NCBI RefSeq assembly: GCF_001005825.1
Contig: NZ_LBHV01000008.1
Location: 250,501 to 314,500, forward strand
Direction: 5' to 3'
DNA: 64,000 bases
Source: Rhizobium sp. LC145
GTDB lineage: Bacteria; Pseudomonadota; Alphaproteobacteria; Rhizobiales; Rhizobiaceae
The position numbers and the translations under genes were made by a program. Positions 6,864-16,312 of this stretch are shown here, one piece after another. The notes under the pieces were generated by a model. That model was not told the DNA's origin, did no database searches, and saw nothing but the letters and a program-made list of their open reading frames with translations. Every line of letters begins with the position of its first letter. Within the stretch, counting starts at the first letter, position 1.

Positions 6864-9857
6864 GCACGGCAAGAAGCCAACGAGCAGTTCCTCATCACCT
6901 CTTTTCTCGACGGTGCGAACGCATCTTATATCGAGCAGCTCTATGCCCGCTACGAGGAAGATCCGAATTCGGTAGGCCCGGAATGGCAGTCCTTCTTCAA
7001 GGCGTTGGCCGATAACCCCGAAGATGTGAAGAAGGCAGCGACCGGGGCTTCCTGGCAGCGTAAGAACTGGCCGATCGCGGCCAATGGCGAGCTCGTCTCG
7101 GCGCTCGACGGCAATTGGCCAGTGGTCGAAAAGGCCATCGAAGGCAAGGTGAAGGCGAAGGCCGAAGCCACGGCTGCCGCGACCGGCAAGCCCGTCAGCG
7201 AAGCGGAAGTGCTGCAGGCGACGCGCGATAGCGTGCGCGCCATCATGATGATCCGCGCTTACCGTATGCGCGGCCACCTGCATGCCAAGCTCGATCCTCT
7301 CGGCCTTGCTGCGCCGGTCGAGGACTATAACGAATTGTCTCCGACGGCCTACGGCTTCACGGAAGCTGATTACGACCGCAAGATCTTCATCGACAACGTG
7401 CTCGGCCTTGAATACGCGACCGTGCGTGAGATGATCGATATCCTCGAGCGTACCTACTGCTCCACCGTTGGCGTCGAATTCATGCACATCTCCAATCCGG
7501 AGGAGAAGCAGTGGATTCAAGAGCGTATCGAAGGGCCGGACAAAGGCGTCGAATTCACGCCCGAGGGCAAGAAGGCCATCCTTTCCAAGCTCGTCGAAGC
7601 CGAGGGTTACGAGCAGTTTCTCGACGTCAGGTTCAAGGGCACCAAGCGCTTCGGCCTCGACGGCGGTGAATCTCTGATCCCGGCGCTCGAACAGATCATC
7701 AAGCGCGGCGGTCAGGACGGCCTCGAAGAAGTCGTTCTCGGCATGGCCCATCGTGGTCGTCTGAACGTGCTGACCAACGTCATGCATAAGCCCCACAGGG
7801 CTGTCTTCCACGAGTTCAAGGGCGGCTCCTTCAAGCCCGACGAAGTCGAAGGTTCCGGCGACGTGAAGTACCATCTGGGTGCTTCCTCCGACCGCGAATT
7901 CGACGGCAACAAGGTCCACCTGTCGCTGACGGCGAACCCGTCGCATCTCGAGATCGTCAATCCGGTCGTCATGGGCAAGGCGCGCGCCAAGCAGGACATG
8001 CTGGCAAAGGCCTGGGAAGGCGACGTCATCCCGCTCAAGGAGCGCGCCAAGGTGCTGCCGCTGCTGCTGCACGGCGATGCTGCGTTTGCCGGCCAGGGCG
8101 TGGTCGCGGAAATCCTCGGTCTTTCCGGTCTGCGCGGGCATCGCGTCGCCGGCACCATGCACTTCATCATCAACAACCAGATCGGCTTTACCACCAATCC
8201 GGCCTTCTCGCGTTCGTCGCCCTATCCGTCCGACGTCGCAAAGATGATCGAGGCGCCGATCTTCCACGTCAACGGCGACGACCCGGAAGCTGTCGTCTTC
8301 GCCGCCAAGGTGGCAATCGAGTTCCGGATGAAGTTCCACAAGCCGGTCGTCATCGACATGTTCTGCTACCGCCGCTTCGGCCACAACGAGGGCGACGAGC
8401 CCGCGTTCACGCAGCCGAAGATGTATAAGGTCATCCGCGGCCACAAGACCGTGACGCAGCTCTATGCCGATCGCCTCATTGCCGAAGGCCTCATCACCGA
8501 AGGCGAATTCGAAAAGATGAAGGCCGATTGGCGCGCGCATCTCGAAGCCGAGTTCGAGGCTGGCCAGAGCTATAAGCCGAACAAGGCCGACTGGCTGGAC
8601 GGACAGTGGTCGGGCCTGCGTTCCGCCGACAATGCCGACGAGCAGCGCCGTGGCAAGACGGCCGTACCGATGAAGCAGCTCAAGGAGATCGGCCGCAAGC
8701 TTTCCACCATCCCGGAAGGCTTCAACGCCCATCGCACCATCAAGCGCTTCATGGAAAACCGGGCGCAAATGGTCGAGACTGGCGAGGGCATCGATTGGGC
8801 GATGGCCGAGGCGCTCGCCTTCGGCTCGCTGGTCGTGGAAGGTACGAAGATCCGCCTCTCCGGCCAGGATTGCGAACGTGGTACATTCTCGCAGCGCCAT
8901 TCCGTGCTCTACGATCAGGAAACCGAGGAGCGCTACATACCGCTCGCCAACATGGCGTCGACCCAGGCCCGTTACGAAGTCATCAACTCGATGCTTTCGG
9001 AAGAGGCCGTCCTCGGCTTCGAATACGGCTATTCGCTCGCGCGTCCCAATGCGTTGACGCTCTGGGAAGCCCAGTTCGGCGATTTCGCGAACGGCGCACA
9101 GGTCGTCTTCGATCAGTTCATCTCCTCTGGCGAACGCAAGTGGCTCAGAATGTCCGGTCTCGTTTGCCTGCTGCCGCATGGCTATGAAGGCCAGGGCCCG
9201 GAGCACTCTTCGGCCCGCCTGGAGCGCTGGCTGCAGATGTGCGCCGAAGACAATATGCAGGTTGCCAACTGCACGACGCCGGCCAACTACTTCCACATCC
9301 TGCGCCGGCAGGTGAAGCGCGATTTCCGCAAGCCGCTCATCCTGATGACGCCGAAGTCTCTCCTGCGCCACAAGCGGGCTACCTCCACGCTTACCGAAAT
9401 GGCGGGCGAGTCCTCCTTCCACCGTCTCCTCTGGGACGATGCGGAGGTGATCAAGGACGGTCCGATCAAGCTGCAGAAGGATAGCAAGATCCGGCGTGTC
9501 GTGCTCTGCACGGGCAAGGTCTATTACGACCTTCTGGAAGAGCGCGAGAAGCGCGGCGTCGACGACGTCTACCTGCTACGCATCGAACAACTCTATCCGT
9601 TCCCGGCGAAGGCCCTCATCAACGAGCTTTCCCGCTTCCGGAACGCGGAGATGGTCTGGTGCCAGGAAGAGCCGAAGAACATGGGCGCCTGGGCTTTCAT
9701 CGATCCTTACCTGGAGTGGGTACTGGCCCATATCGATGCAAAATATCAGCGGGTCCGCTACACCGGCCGTCCGGCTGCCGCCTCGCCGGCCACCGGCCTG
9801 ATGTCCAAGCATCTGGCACAGCTCGAAGCATTCCTCGAAGACGCGCTCGGAGGCTGA
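6861..9857 (+). CDS. sucA: 2-oxoglutarate dehydrogenase E1 component
   Basis: This 998-residue thiamine-diphosphate enzyme decarboxylates 2-oxoglutarate and passes the succinyl group to SucB. The N-terminal E2-binding segment has FLDGANASYIEQLYARYEEDP. Other family segments are the central GMAHRGRLNVLTNV, TANPSHLEIVNPVVMGKARA, HGDAAFAGQGVVAE, and FHVNGDDPEAV with the Mg/ThDP motif, and the transketolase C-domain with LPHGYEGQGPEHSSARLERWLQ. The frame stays open 47 codons upstream to ATG 6720, but the family begins at MARQEANEQF, so ATG 6861 is used. A hairpin separates the best ribosome site from that start. sucB follows after 60 bases. Confidence 0.97.
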   Translation: MARQEANEQFLITSFLDGANASYIEQLYARYEEDPNSVGPEWQSFFKALADNPEDVKKAATGASWQRKNWPIAANGELVSALDGNWPVVEKAIEGKVKAKAEATAAATGKPVSEAEVLQATRDSVRAIMMIRAYRMRGHLHAKLDPLGLAAPVEDYNELSPTAYGFTEADYDRKIFIDNVLGLEYATVREMIDILERTYCSTVGVEFMHISNPEEKQWIQERIEGPDKGVEFTPEGKKAILSKLVEAEGYEQFLDVRFKGTKRFGLDGGESLIPALEQIIKRGGQDGLEEVVLGMAHRGRLNVLTNVMHKPHRAVFHEFKGGSFKPDEVEGSGDVKYHLGASSDREFDGNKVHLSLTANPSHLEIVNPVVMGKARAKQDMLAKAWEGDVIPLKERAKVLPLLLHGDAAFAGQGVVAEILGLSGLRGHRVAGTMHFIINNQIGFTTNPAFSRSSPYPSDVAKMIEAPIFHVNGDDPEAVVFAAKVAIEFRMKFHKPVVIDMFCYRRFGHNEGDEPAFTQPKMYKVIRGHKTVTQLYADRLIAEGLITEGEFEKMKADWRAHLEAEFEAGQSYKPNKADWLDGQWSGLRSADNADEQRRGKTAVPMKQLKEIGRKLSTIPEGFNAHRTIKRFMENRAQMVETGEGIDWAMAEALAFGSLVVEGTKIRLSGQDCERGTFSQRHSVLYDQETEERYIPLANMASTQARYEVINSMLSEEAVLGFEYGYSLARPNALTLWEAQFGDFANGAQVVFDQFISSGERKWLRMSGLVCLLPHGYEGQGPEHSSARLERWLQMCAEDNMQVANCTTPANYFHILRRQVKRDFRKPLILMTPKSLLRHKRATSTLTEMAGESSFHRLLWDDAEVIKDGPIKLQKDSKIRRVVLCTGKVYYDLLEEREKRGVDDVYLLRIEQLYPFPAKALINELSRFRNAEMVWCQEEPKNMGAWAFIDPYLEWVLAHIDAKYQRVRYTGRPAAASPATGLMSKHLAQLEAFLEDALGG

Positions 9858-9917
9858 TTTTCAGCCTCCTCTCCCAACCATCGACACGAACGATATCTGA
9901 GAAAACGGAAACAGATC

Positions 9918-11168
9918 ATGGCCACTGAAATCCGCGTCCCAACCCTTGGCGAGTCCGTGAGCGAGGCGACCGTCGGCACCTGGTTCAAGAAGGTGGGCGA
10001 CACGGTCAAGGCCGATGAGCCGCTGGTCGAGCTCGAAACCGACAAGGTCACAGTCGAAGTTCCGGCACCTGCTTCCGGCGTGCTGACCGAAATCGTCGCA
10101 CAGAACGGTGAAACCGTCGGTCTCGACGCCCTTCTCGGCCAGATCGCCGAAGGTGGCGCGGGTGCCGGTGCCGCTGCTCCGGCCAAGCCCGCCGAGCCTG
10201 CAAAGGCTGCCGAAGCTGCCCCCGCCAAGGCCGCGGAACCGGCTCCGGCTGCCGCACCCGCCGGCGCTTCCTCGATGCCGCCGGCACCGGCCGCCGCCAA
10301 GATGCTCGCGGAAAACAACCTGTCCGCTGAACAGGTGGATGGTTCCGGCAAGCGTGGCCAGGTTCTGAAGGGCGACGTGATCGCCGCCGTCGCCAAGGGC
10401 ATTTCCGCTCCGGCTGCAGCGTCCGAGGCTCCGAAGGCTGCACGCAGCCCGTCGACCACGCAAGACGCCGCCCGCGAAGAGCGCGTGAAGATGACGCGTC
10501 TGCGCCAGACCATCGCGCGTCGCCTGAAGGATGCACAGAACACCGCCGCCATGCTCACCACCTATAACGAGGTGGACATGAAGGCGGTCATGGATCTGCG
10601 CAACAAGTACAAGGATATCTTCGAGAAGAAGCACGGCGTGAAGCTCGGCTTCATGGGCTTCTTCACCAAGGCGGTCACACATGCTCTGAAGGAACTGCCG
10701 GCGGTCAACGCCGAGATCGACGGCACGGATATCATCTACAAGAACTACTGCCATATCGGCGTCGCCGTCGGCACCGACAAGGGTCTTGTCGTTCCGGTCG
10801 TGCGCGATGCAGACCAGATGTCGATCGCCGAGATCGAGAAGGATATCGGCCGCCTGGGCAAACTTGCCCGTGATGGCCAATTGTCGATGGCCGACATGCA
10901 GGGCGGCACCTTCACCATCTCGAACGGTGGCGTCTACGGTTCGCTGATGTCCTCGCCGATCCTCAACGCGCCGCAGTCCGGCATCCTCGGCATGCACAAG
11001 ATCCAGGAGCGTCCAGTTGCGATCGGTGGTCAGGTCGTGATCCGCCCGATGATGTATCTGGCGCTCTCCTATGACCATCGCATGGTGGATGGCAAGGAAG
11101 CGGTGACCTTCCTGGTCCGCGTCAAGGAAAGCTTGGAAGATCCGGAGCGTCTGGTCCTCGACCTCTAA
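9918..11168 (+). CDS. sucB: Dihydrolipoyllysine succinyltransferase (2-oxoglutarate dehydrogenase E2)
   Basis: This 416-residue core of the 2-oxoglutarate dehydrogenase complex transfers succinyl from lipoate to CoA. One lipoyl domain spans residues 1-76, with the lipoylated Lys43 in ELETDKVTVEV. An Ala/Pro-rich linker (about 77-120) follows, then a peripheral-subunit-binding domain (AAKMLAENNLSAEQVDGSGKRGQVLKGDV). The catalytic domain carries His387 in SYDHRMVDGKEAV. A single lipoyl domain is typical of SucB. It lies between sucA and a MAPEG gene, with lpdA next. Confidence 0.98.
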   Translation: MATEIRVPTLGESVSEATVGTWFKKVGDTVKADEPLVELETDKVTVEVPAPASGVLTEIVAQNGETVGLDALLGQIAEGGAGAGAAAPAKPAEPAKAAEAAPAKAAEPAPAAAPAGASSMPPAPAAAKMLAENNLSAEQVDGSGKRGQVLKGDVIAAVAKGISAPAAASEAPKAARSPSTTQDAAREERVKMTRLRQTIARRLKDAQNTAAMLTTYNEVDMKAVMDLRNKYKDIFEKKHGVKLGFMGFFTKAVTHALKELPAVNAEIDGTDIIYKNYCHIGVAVGTDKGLVVPVVRDADQMSIAEIEKDIGRLGKLARDGQLSMADMQGGTFTISNGGVYGSLMSSPILNAPQSGILGMHKIQERPVAIGGQVVIRPMMYLALSYDHRMVDGKEAVTFLVRVKESLEDPERLVLDL

Positions 11169-11183
11169 TCAAGGGAGAGCGGC

Positions 11184-11597
11184 ATGGAGCTCGCTTCGGC
11201 AGACGCAACGTATCTTTTGACGCTGCTTGCCCTGAGCGTTTTCCTGTTGCTCTTCCACATCGGGCTGCAAGGAATGCTGGCGACTAAGGAACTTGGCCCG
11301 GCGTGGAACGCGGGGCCAAGGGACGAAGGCCGAGAGCCGAAAGGTGTTTTGGCCGGTCGCGCTGCCCGCGCATCCGGGAACTACCAGGAAACCTATCCTG
11401 CCTTCCTTGGCCTGCTGCTGGCGCTCACCTTTACCGGCGATACGTCGGGAACGGGCCTTGTCGGTGCTACCATCTGGCTGGTAGCCCGGATCGTCTACAT
11501 CCCGCTCTATCTCGCCGGAATACCCTATGTTCGTTCGCTCGTGTGGCTCATCAGCATCGCCGGCTTGCTCATGATGATGTTTGCTTTGTTCGCTTGA
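11184..11597 (+). CDS. MAPEG family membrane protein
   Basis: This 137-residue integral membrane protein has four likely membrane helices (about residues 8-30, 68-85, 89-108 and 113-136). Its sequence fits the MAPEG family (membrane-associated proteins in eicosanoid and glutathione metabolism), with RAARASGNYQETYPAFLGLL in the region where the family places its conserved Arg, Asn and Glu. The substrate of bacterial members is mostly unknown. It starts 15 bases after sucB with a GGGAGAG site and lies 33 bases before lpdA, so it is probably cotranscribed with the TCA genes. A link to that pathway is only positional. Confidence 0.85.
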   Translation: MELASADATYLLTLLALSVFLLLFHIGLQGMLATKELGPAWNAGPRDEGREPKGVLAGRAARASGNYQETYPAFLGLLLALTFTGDTSGTGLVGATIWLVARIVYIPLYLAGIPYVRSLVWLISIAGLLMMMFALFA

Positions 11598-11630
11598 TGG
11601 CAGTGGCGGTTCAATAAAAAGGACTCTGTA

Positions 11631-13037
11631 ATGGCTTATGATCTCGTCGTAATCGGTAGCGGCCCCGGCGGTTATGTTTGCGCCATCAAGGCGGCCCAGC
11701 TCGGCCTCAAGGTCGCGGTGGTGGAGAAGCGCGCCACCTATGGCGGGACCTGCCTGAACGTCGGCTGCATTCCCTCCAAGGCGCTGTTGCACGCTTCGGA
11801 AATGTTCCATCATGCCGGCCACGGCATGGATGCCCTCGGCGTCGAGGTTGCCGCGCCTAAGCTCAACCTCGGTAAGATGATGGCGCACAAGGATGCGACC
11901 GTGAAGGCGAATGTGGACGGCGTCGGCTTTCTCTTCAAGAAGAACAAGATTGATGGCTTCATCGGCACCGGCAAGATCGTCGCTGCCGGCAAGGTTTCGG
12001 TGACCGGCGAGGACGGCAAGAGCCAGGAGATCGAAACCAAGAACATCGTGATCGCCACGGGCTCGGATGTCGCCGGCATTCCTGGCGTCAATGTCGAGTT
12101 CGACGAGAAGGTCATCGTTTCCTCCACGGGCGCCATCGCGCTTGAAAAGGTGCCGGAACATCTCGTTGTCGTCGGCGGCGGCGTCATCGGCATGGAGCTG
12201 GGTTCGGTCTGGCAGCGCCTCGGCGCCAAGGTGACGGTCATCGAGTATCTCGACAAGCTGCTCGGCGGCATGGACGGCGAAGCGGCCAAGCAATTCCAGC
12301 GCATGATGGCCAAGCAAGGCATGGACATCCGCACCGAAGCCAAGGTTACGGGTGTCGAAAAGTCAGCCAAGGGTGCCAAGGTCACCTACGAGCCGGTCAA
12401 GGGCGGTGACGCGCAGTCCATCGAGGCCGATGTCGTGCTGATTTCCACGGGCCGCAAGCCCTATACGGCTGGCCTCGGACTTGAAGAAGCCGGCGTGAAG
12501 GTCGACAATCGCGGCCGCGTCGAGATCGACGATCACTTCAAGACCAATGTCGATGGCATTTATGCGATCGGCGATGTGGTGCGCGGCCCGATGCTCGCTC
12601 ACAAGGCGGAAGACGAAGGCGTCGCTCTTGCCGAAATCCTCGCTGGCCAGCATGGCCATGTGAACTACGATGTCATTCCGGGCGTCGTCTATACGCAGCC
12701 GGAAGTCGCCTCCGTCGGCAAGACGGAGGAGGAGCTGAAGGCCGCCGGCATTGCCTACAAGGTCGGCAAGTTCCCGTTCACGGCGAACGGCCGCGCCCGG
12801 GCGATGCTCGTGACCGATGGTTTCGTGAAGATCCTCGCCGACAAGGAGACGGACCGGGTTCTCGGCGGCCATATCGTCGGATTCGGCGCTGGCGAGATGA
12901 TCCACGAGATCGCGGTGCTGATGGAGTTCGGCGGTTCCTCGGAAGATCTCGGCCGCACCTGCCATGCGCATCCGACCATGTCGGAAGCGGTCAAGGAAGC
13001 GGCGCTCGCCACCTTCTTCAAGCCGATCCACATGTAA
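11631..13037 (+). CDS. lpdA: Dihydrolipoyl dehydrogenase (E3)
   Basis: This 468-residue flavoenzyme reoxidises dihydrolipoamide of SucB with NAD. The FAD motif GSGPGGY is at residues 9-15 and the redox disulfide is Cys41-Cys46 (GGTCLNVGCIPSK). The NAD motif VVGGGVIGMELGSVW, the FAD segment YAIGDVVRGPMLAHKAEDEG, and the C-terminal His-Glu pair HAHPTMSEAVKEA are all present. Length is normal. It closes the suc cluster and is followed within 30 bases by a terminator. It may also serve other 2-oxoacid dehydrogenases if no second lpd exists elsewhere. Confidence 0.98.
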   Translation: MAYDLVVIGSGPGGYVCAIKAAQLGLKVAVVEKRATYGGTCLNVGCIPSKALLHASEMFHHAGHGMDALGVEVAAPKLNLGKMMAHKDATVKANVDGVGFLFKKNKIDGFIGTGKIVAAGKVSVTGEDGKSQEIETKNIVIATGSDVAGIPGVNVEFDEKVIVSSTGAIALEKVPEHLVVVGGGVIGMELGSVWQRLGAKVTVIEYLDKLLGGMDGEAAKQFQRMMAKQGMDIRTEAKVTGVEKSAKGAKVTYEPVKGGDAQSIEADVVLISTGRKPYTAGLGLEEAGVKVDNRGRVEIDDHFKTNVDGIYAIGDVVRGPMLAHKAEDEGVALAEILAGQHGHVNYDVIPGVVYTQPEVASVGKTEEELKAAGIAYKVGKFPFTANGRARAMLVTDGFVKILADKETDRVLGGHIVGFGAGEMIHEIAVLMEFGGSSEDLGRTCHAHPTMSEAVKEAALATFFKPIHM

Positions 13038-13065
13038 TCGTACCGGTTTCGGATCGGCATCAAAC

Positions 13066-13096
13066 AAAAGGGCAGGAGATGATCCTGCCCTTTTTT
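13066..13096 (+). terminator. Intrinsic terminator after lpdA
   Basis: GGGCAGGA (13070-13077) pairs with TCCTGCCC (13083-13090) over a 5-base loop, flanked by AAAA and six T. It ends the mdh-lpdA transcription unit and faces the convergent TraB/GumN gene. Confidence 0.9.
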
Positions 13097-13119
13097 CATG
13101 GTGGCGTATGATGCGGAGA

Positions 13120-14202
13120 TCACTCCGCCCGCGTTACGGTGAAGCCCTGTTCGCGCAGCAGCTCGATCAGCCCCTGTTCACCAGGTAGGTGCAGCGCACC
13201 GACCGCGATGAAGGCGCCGCCTTCGGCTAGAATCGGCGCGGCACGTTCCGCCATGAGCTGGTTGCGTTTGACGACGACGAGTTCCTCGAACTCGCCATAA
13301 CCTGACTGATCGTCGGTCCCGTCCGGTGCCACGGCCTTCAGGAGGGGCATGGTCAGGCCGATATCCTCGGAAAGATAAAGCTCGGTCATGGTCTCGAATA
13401 CGTCTTCCATGCGCGACCCGAGCTTGATCGTCTCGACAAGCGATTTCAAGTGAAGGTCCATCGGGATGGCGGCCATGGTGGAGAGCTGTTCGGCAAGGGT
13501 CTCCAGCCCTTTCACCTGTTTGCCGGCGGCAATCGCATCTGTGGCGATCTTCTTGTCGAGAAAAGCGGCGTTCTGGGCCTTGCGGGCAAGCTCGCAGGGC
13601 GGCAGCGAAACGAAGGCCATCAGCATCCAGGGCTTCATCCGGGAAACGGCGGCAAGCGGAATGCCGCGTTGCTTGAGCCCCTTCTCGAGAAGCGCCACAT
13701 CTTCCTTGGGCAAAAGCTTCTCGATCGAATTGCCATCCGTGAACATGGTGAGTTCGGGCTTGGAGAGCAGAGCGGCAGTGGCCTTCTTCTCGTCCAGGAT
13801 CTCGTCGGATTCGATGACGATGGTGCTGGCTTCGGCTTGGGCTTCAGCTGCGCCGGGCGGCATCTTCAACACGCGCGGATCGGAGACATGCATGGTGCCG
13901 AGCAGGTAGGATGGTGCGAGTCCGGTCTTTTCTACCTTCCAGAAGAGACCCTTCCCATTCGGTACTCTGCTGCCTTCTGAAAGAATTTCCTCATAGAGTC
14001 CCGGCTTTTCGGCTTTCAAGTCACCAAGCAGGTTTTCACCGCCGCAAACGGGCGTTGCTGCATTCGCTTCAGACAACGAGCCGAGAACGAGCAAGAGAGA
14101 AGCAAACAGCAGGATATGCAGGGCGGCAAGCAGCCAGAGCATGGCATTCTGCGCGCGCCGGAAAAGCGCATCGACATTGAAGGCAAAGGCGGGAATCGTC
14201 AT
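13120..14202 (-). CDS. TraB/GumN family protein, membrane-anchored
   Basis: This 360-residue protein has one N-terminal hydrophobic segment (about residues 20-47) that anchors it or serves as signal peptide, then a TraB/GumN domain. The family motif LGTMHVSDPRVL carries the GTxH signature thought to form part of a metal-hydrolase-like site, and the C-terminus has AFIAVGALHLPGEQGLIELL, the second conserved His motif. Two Cys (VCGGEN, LPPCEL) may pair. Biochemical function is not established for bacterial members. It is convergent with lpdA and 79 bases downstream of xerC, so the two may share a promoter. Confidence 0.85.
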   Translation of the reverse strand: MTIPAFAFNVDALFRRAQNAMLWLLAALHILLFASLLLVLGSLSEANAATPVCGGENLLGDLKAEKPGLYEEILSEGSRVPNGKGLFWKVEKTGLAPSYLLGTMHVSDPRVLKMPPGAAEAQAEASTIVIESDEILDEKKATAALLSKPELTMFTDGNSIEKLLPKEDVALLEKGLKQRGIPLAAVSRMKPWMLMAFVSLPPCELARKAQNAAFLDKKIATDAIAAGKQVKGLETLAEQLSTMAAIPMDLHLKSLVETIKLGSRMEDVFETMTELYLSEDIGLTMPLLKAVAPDGTDDQSGYGEFEELVVVKRNQLMAERAAPILAEGGAFIAVGALHLPGEQGLIELLREQGFTVTRAE

Positions 14203-14281
14203 GGCATCCGTCCGGAACTGTCGCCGGCATGATAATCATGCCGGTTCCATATCCGCTTAACGTGGGTGGTTAAGAAATCGT

Positions 14282-15217
14282 TCACGCGCGCGGATGGGCG
14301 CGATCATAAACTTCCAGCAGGCGGGCGGTGTCGACGCCCGTATAGACCTGCGTCGTCGAAAGGCTTGCATGGCCCAAGAGCTCCTGGATGGTGCGCAGGT
14401 CTCCGCCGCCGGCGAGCAGATGGGTCGCGAAGGAATGCCGAAGCGCATGCGGTGTCGCGGTCTCGGGCAAGCCGAAGGCCGATCGCAGTTTCTGCATTTC
14501 CCGCTGGATGATCGCCGGCTGGAGTTTTCCCCCGCGCGCGCCGCGGAACAGAGGTTCGTCCGATGCCAGGGCATAAGGGCAGAGCTTCTTATAGGCTTCC
14601 AGCGCATCGAGCACGATCGGCAACAGCGGCACGATGCGCGTCTTGTTGCCCTTGCCGGTGATGCGTAGCGATGTTGCGCCCGGTGCGAGATCGGCAGGGC
14701 AGAGGCCCAGCGCTTCCGAGATACGCAAGCCACAGCCGTAAAGCAAGGTCATCACAGCCGTGTCCCGGGCAGCGATCCAGGGCTCCTCGTGCAATTGAGC
14801 ATCGATCTCCATCAAGCCCAGTGCCTGGCGGTCCGTGAGCGGCTTCGGCAGGGATTTGGGCTGCTTCGGCGCACGGACGGCACCGGCCGCGGCGGCGTTC
14901 ACGAGGCCCTTGCGCTCGAGATGGCGGAGGAAGGATCGCAAGCCCGCCAGATGTCGCCCGAGTGAGCGGGCGCCGGCGCCCTCCCGCCGCCGCATGGCGA
15001 GAAAGGCACGCAGGTCGGCTGGTCGCAGGGCGCGGATATCGCCGAGCTTCGGCGGACCGCCGAGATGGCCGGTAAGGAATGTGAGGAATTGCCGCGTATC
15101 GCGTTCATAGGCGTCGAGCGTGTGCCCGGACAACCGGCGCTCCTGCGCCAGGCTTTCCAGCCATTCGTGGCGCTTTTCGACGAGATCCGGCGCGGCGATG
15201 ATCAAGAGCTCGTTCAA
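14282..15217 (-). CDS. xerC: Tyrosine recombinase XerC
   Basis: This 311-residue recombinase resolves chromosome dimers at dif together with XerD. The N-terminal SAM-like core-binding domain (about residues 1-110) is followed by the catalytic domain with Arg in YGCGLRISEALGL, HALRHSFATHLL (HxxR), LLGHASLSTTQVYT with the catalytic Tyr. The frame is open further upstream, into the divergent acyltransferase gene, but the family start corresponds to a TTG at 15217 (LNELLIIAAPDL), with TTG 15205 as alternative. Its partner XerD is coded at 61.5-62.5 kb. Confidence 0.92.
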   Translation of the reverse strand: MNELLIIAAPDLVEKRHEWLESLAQERRLSGHTLDAYERDTRQFLTFLTGHLGGPPKLGDIRALRPADLRAFLAMRRREGAGARSLGRHLAGLRSFLRHLERKGLVNAAAAGAVRAPKQPKSLPKPLTDRQALGLMEIDAQLHEEPWIAARDTAVMTLLYGCGLRISEALGLCPADLAPGATSLRITGKGNKTRIVPLLPIVLDALEAYKKLCPYALASDEPLFRGARGGKLQPAIIQREMQKLRSAFGLPETATPHALRHSFATHLLAGGGDLRTIQELLGHASLSTTQVYTGVDTARLLEVYDRAHPRA

Positions 15218-15358
15218 TCCGGCACCTGTTGAATCACGGAGGCAGTGCCCCAGATTGCTGTCGACGGGGTTACGAATTCCTAAAAGGACAGGCAAGTATG
15301 TCATTGTTAGATCACAGACGACTGAGATATAGGGTGGGGCCTGTTTGCGGGAGTTTGC

Positions 15359-16270
15359 ATGGCGCGCCGTGATTCCATGACCATGTTCGGGCAGTTCGCC
15401 GAAGCGATTGCCCTGGTTTCCCACGGTAGACCTGGCCACATCGTCGATACCTTGATCGCCGAAAGAGGTGAGCGAATCGTCAAGCATCCGCTCTGGCCGG
15501 TGATGCGACCCTTTCTTTATACATTGCTTCGTTATGGCCGCGCGATCGAGTTCGCCAACGATATCGCGAGCCTGCCCGGCTTCCAGTCCTTTCAATATAT
15601 GAGCGACCTCCTCAAACTCGACGTGCGAGTGGAGAATAGCGAACGGATACCGGAGACCGGTGGCTTTATTCTCGTGAGCAATCATCCGACCGGGATCGCG
15701 GATGGGGTAGCGGTGTTCGACGTATTGAAGGCACGGCGGCCCGACATGATGGTTTTCGCCAATCGCGATGCCGTGCGCGTCAATCCGCGGTTTGCCGAGA
15801 TGATCATTCCCGTCGAATGGCGCGAGGAATTCAAGAGCAAGCTGAAGGCACGGGAGACGCTGCTGCTCACCAACAAGTCCGTGGAAGACGGCAAGGTTAT
15901 GGTGCTCTTTCCCTCCGGCCGCATCGCCTACTGGGCGGACGGAAAACTCAACGAGCGGCCGTGGAAGACCTCGGCCGTCGGACTTGCCCGCAAATACAAC
16001 CTACCGATCCTGCCGGTGCACATGCGGGCGCGCAATTCCGGCCTCTTCTACTGGTTCGCCAAGTGGTCGACCGAATTGCGCGACATGACCGTCTTTTACG
16101 AGCTTCTGAACAAGAAGGGCAACCGCTTCGATTTCACGGTCGGACAGATGATCCAGCCAGATCAGTTGGACGGCGATATTACCGAAGTGACGAAGGCGCT
16201 CGAGTATCATACGGTCTTCGAGCTCGCCGCGGACGGCAATTCTCGTTTCGCCAGCCCGCCTCGGGATTGA
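15359..16270 (+). CDS. PlsC-type lysophospholipid acyltransferase family protein
   Basis: This 303-residue protein has the acyltransferase signature NHPTGIADGVAVFDVL (an HxxxxD motif, about residues 109-125), the second block FANRDAVRVNPRFAEMIIPV, and the third block VLFPSGRIAYWADGKL followed by PILPVHMRARNSGLFYW. It probably acylates a lysophospholipid or lipid precursor at the inner membrane; the exact substrate is unknown. The ATG has a GCGGGAG site. It is divergent from xerC and followed, after 42 bases, by the disrupted ATPase gene. Confidence 0.8.
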   Translation: MARRDSMTMFGQFAEAIALVSHGRPGHIVDTLIAERGERIVKHPLWPVMRPFLYTLLRYGRAIEFANDIASLPGFQSFQYMSDLLKLDVRVENSERIPETGGFILVSNHPTGIADGVAVFDVLKARRPDMMVFANRDAVRVNPRFAEMIIPVEWREEFKSKLKARETLLLTNKSVEDGKVMVLFPSGRIAYWADGKLNERPWKTSAVGLARKYNLPILPVHMRARNSGLFYWFAKWSTELRDMTVFYELLNKKGNRFDFTVGQMIQPDQLDGDITEVTKALEYHTVFELAADGNSRFASPPRD

Positions 16271-16312
16271 TGCGCATTCCGGCTTTGCCAGCGATCATGT
16301 AGAAGTAAGGAC

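Noticed and set aside
6744..9422. Very long open frame on the minus strand opposite sucA (also opposite atpD, tamB/tamA and coxL)
   Set aside because: They mirror strongly biased GC-rich genes on the other strand, and their translations are Arg/His/Asp-rich with no domain. Codon bias leaves stop-free antisense frames.
14282..15685. XerC with a 156-residue N-terminal extension
   Set aside because: The extension is antisense to the acyltransferase gene and has no family match; the core-binding domain begins near TTG 15217.
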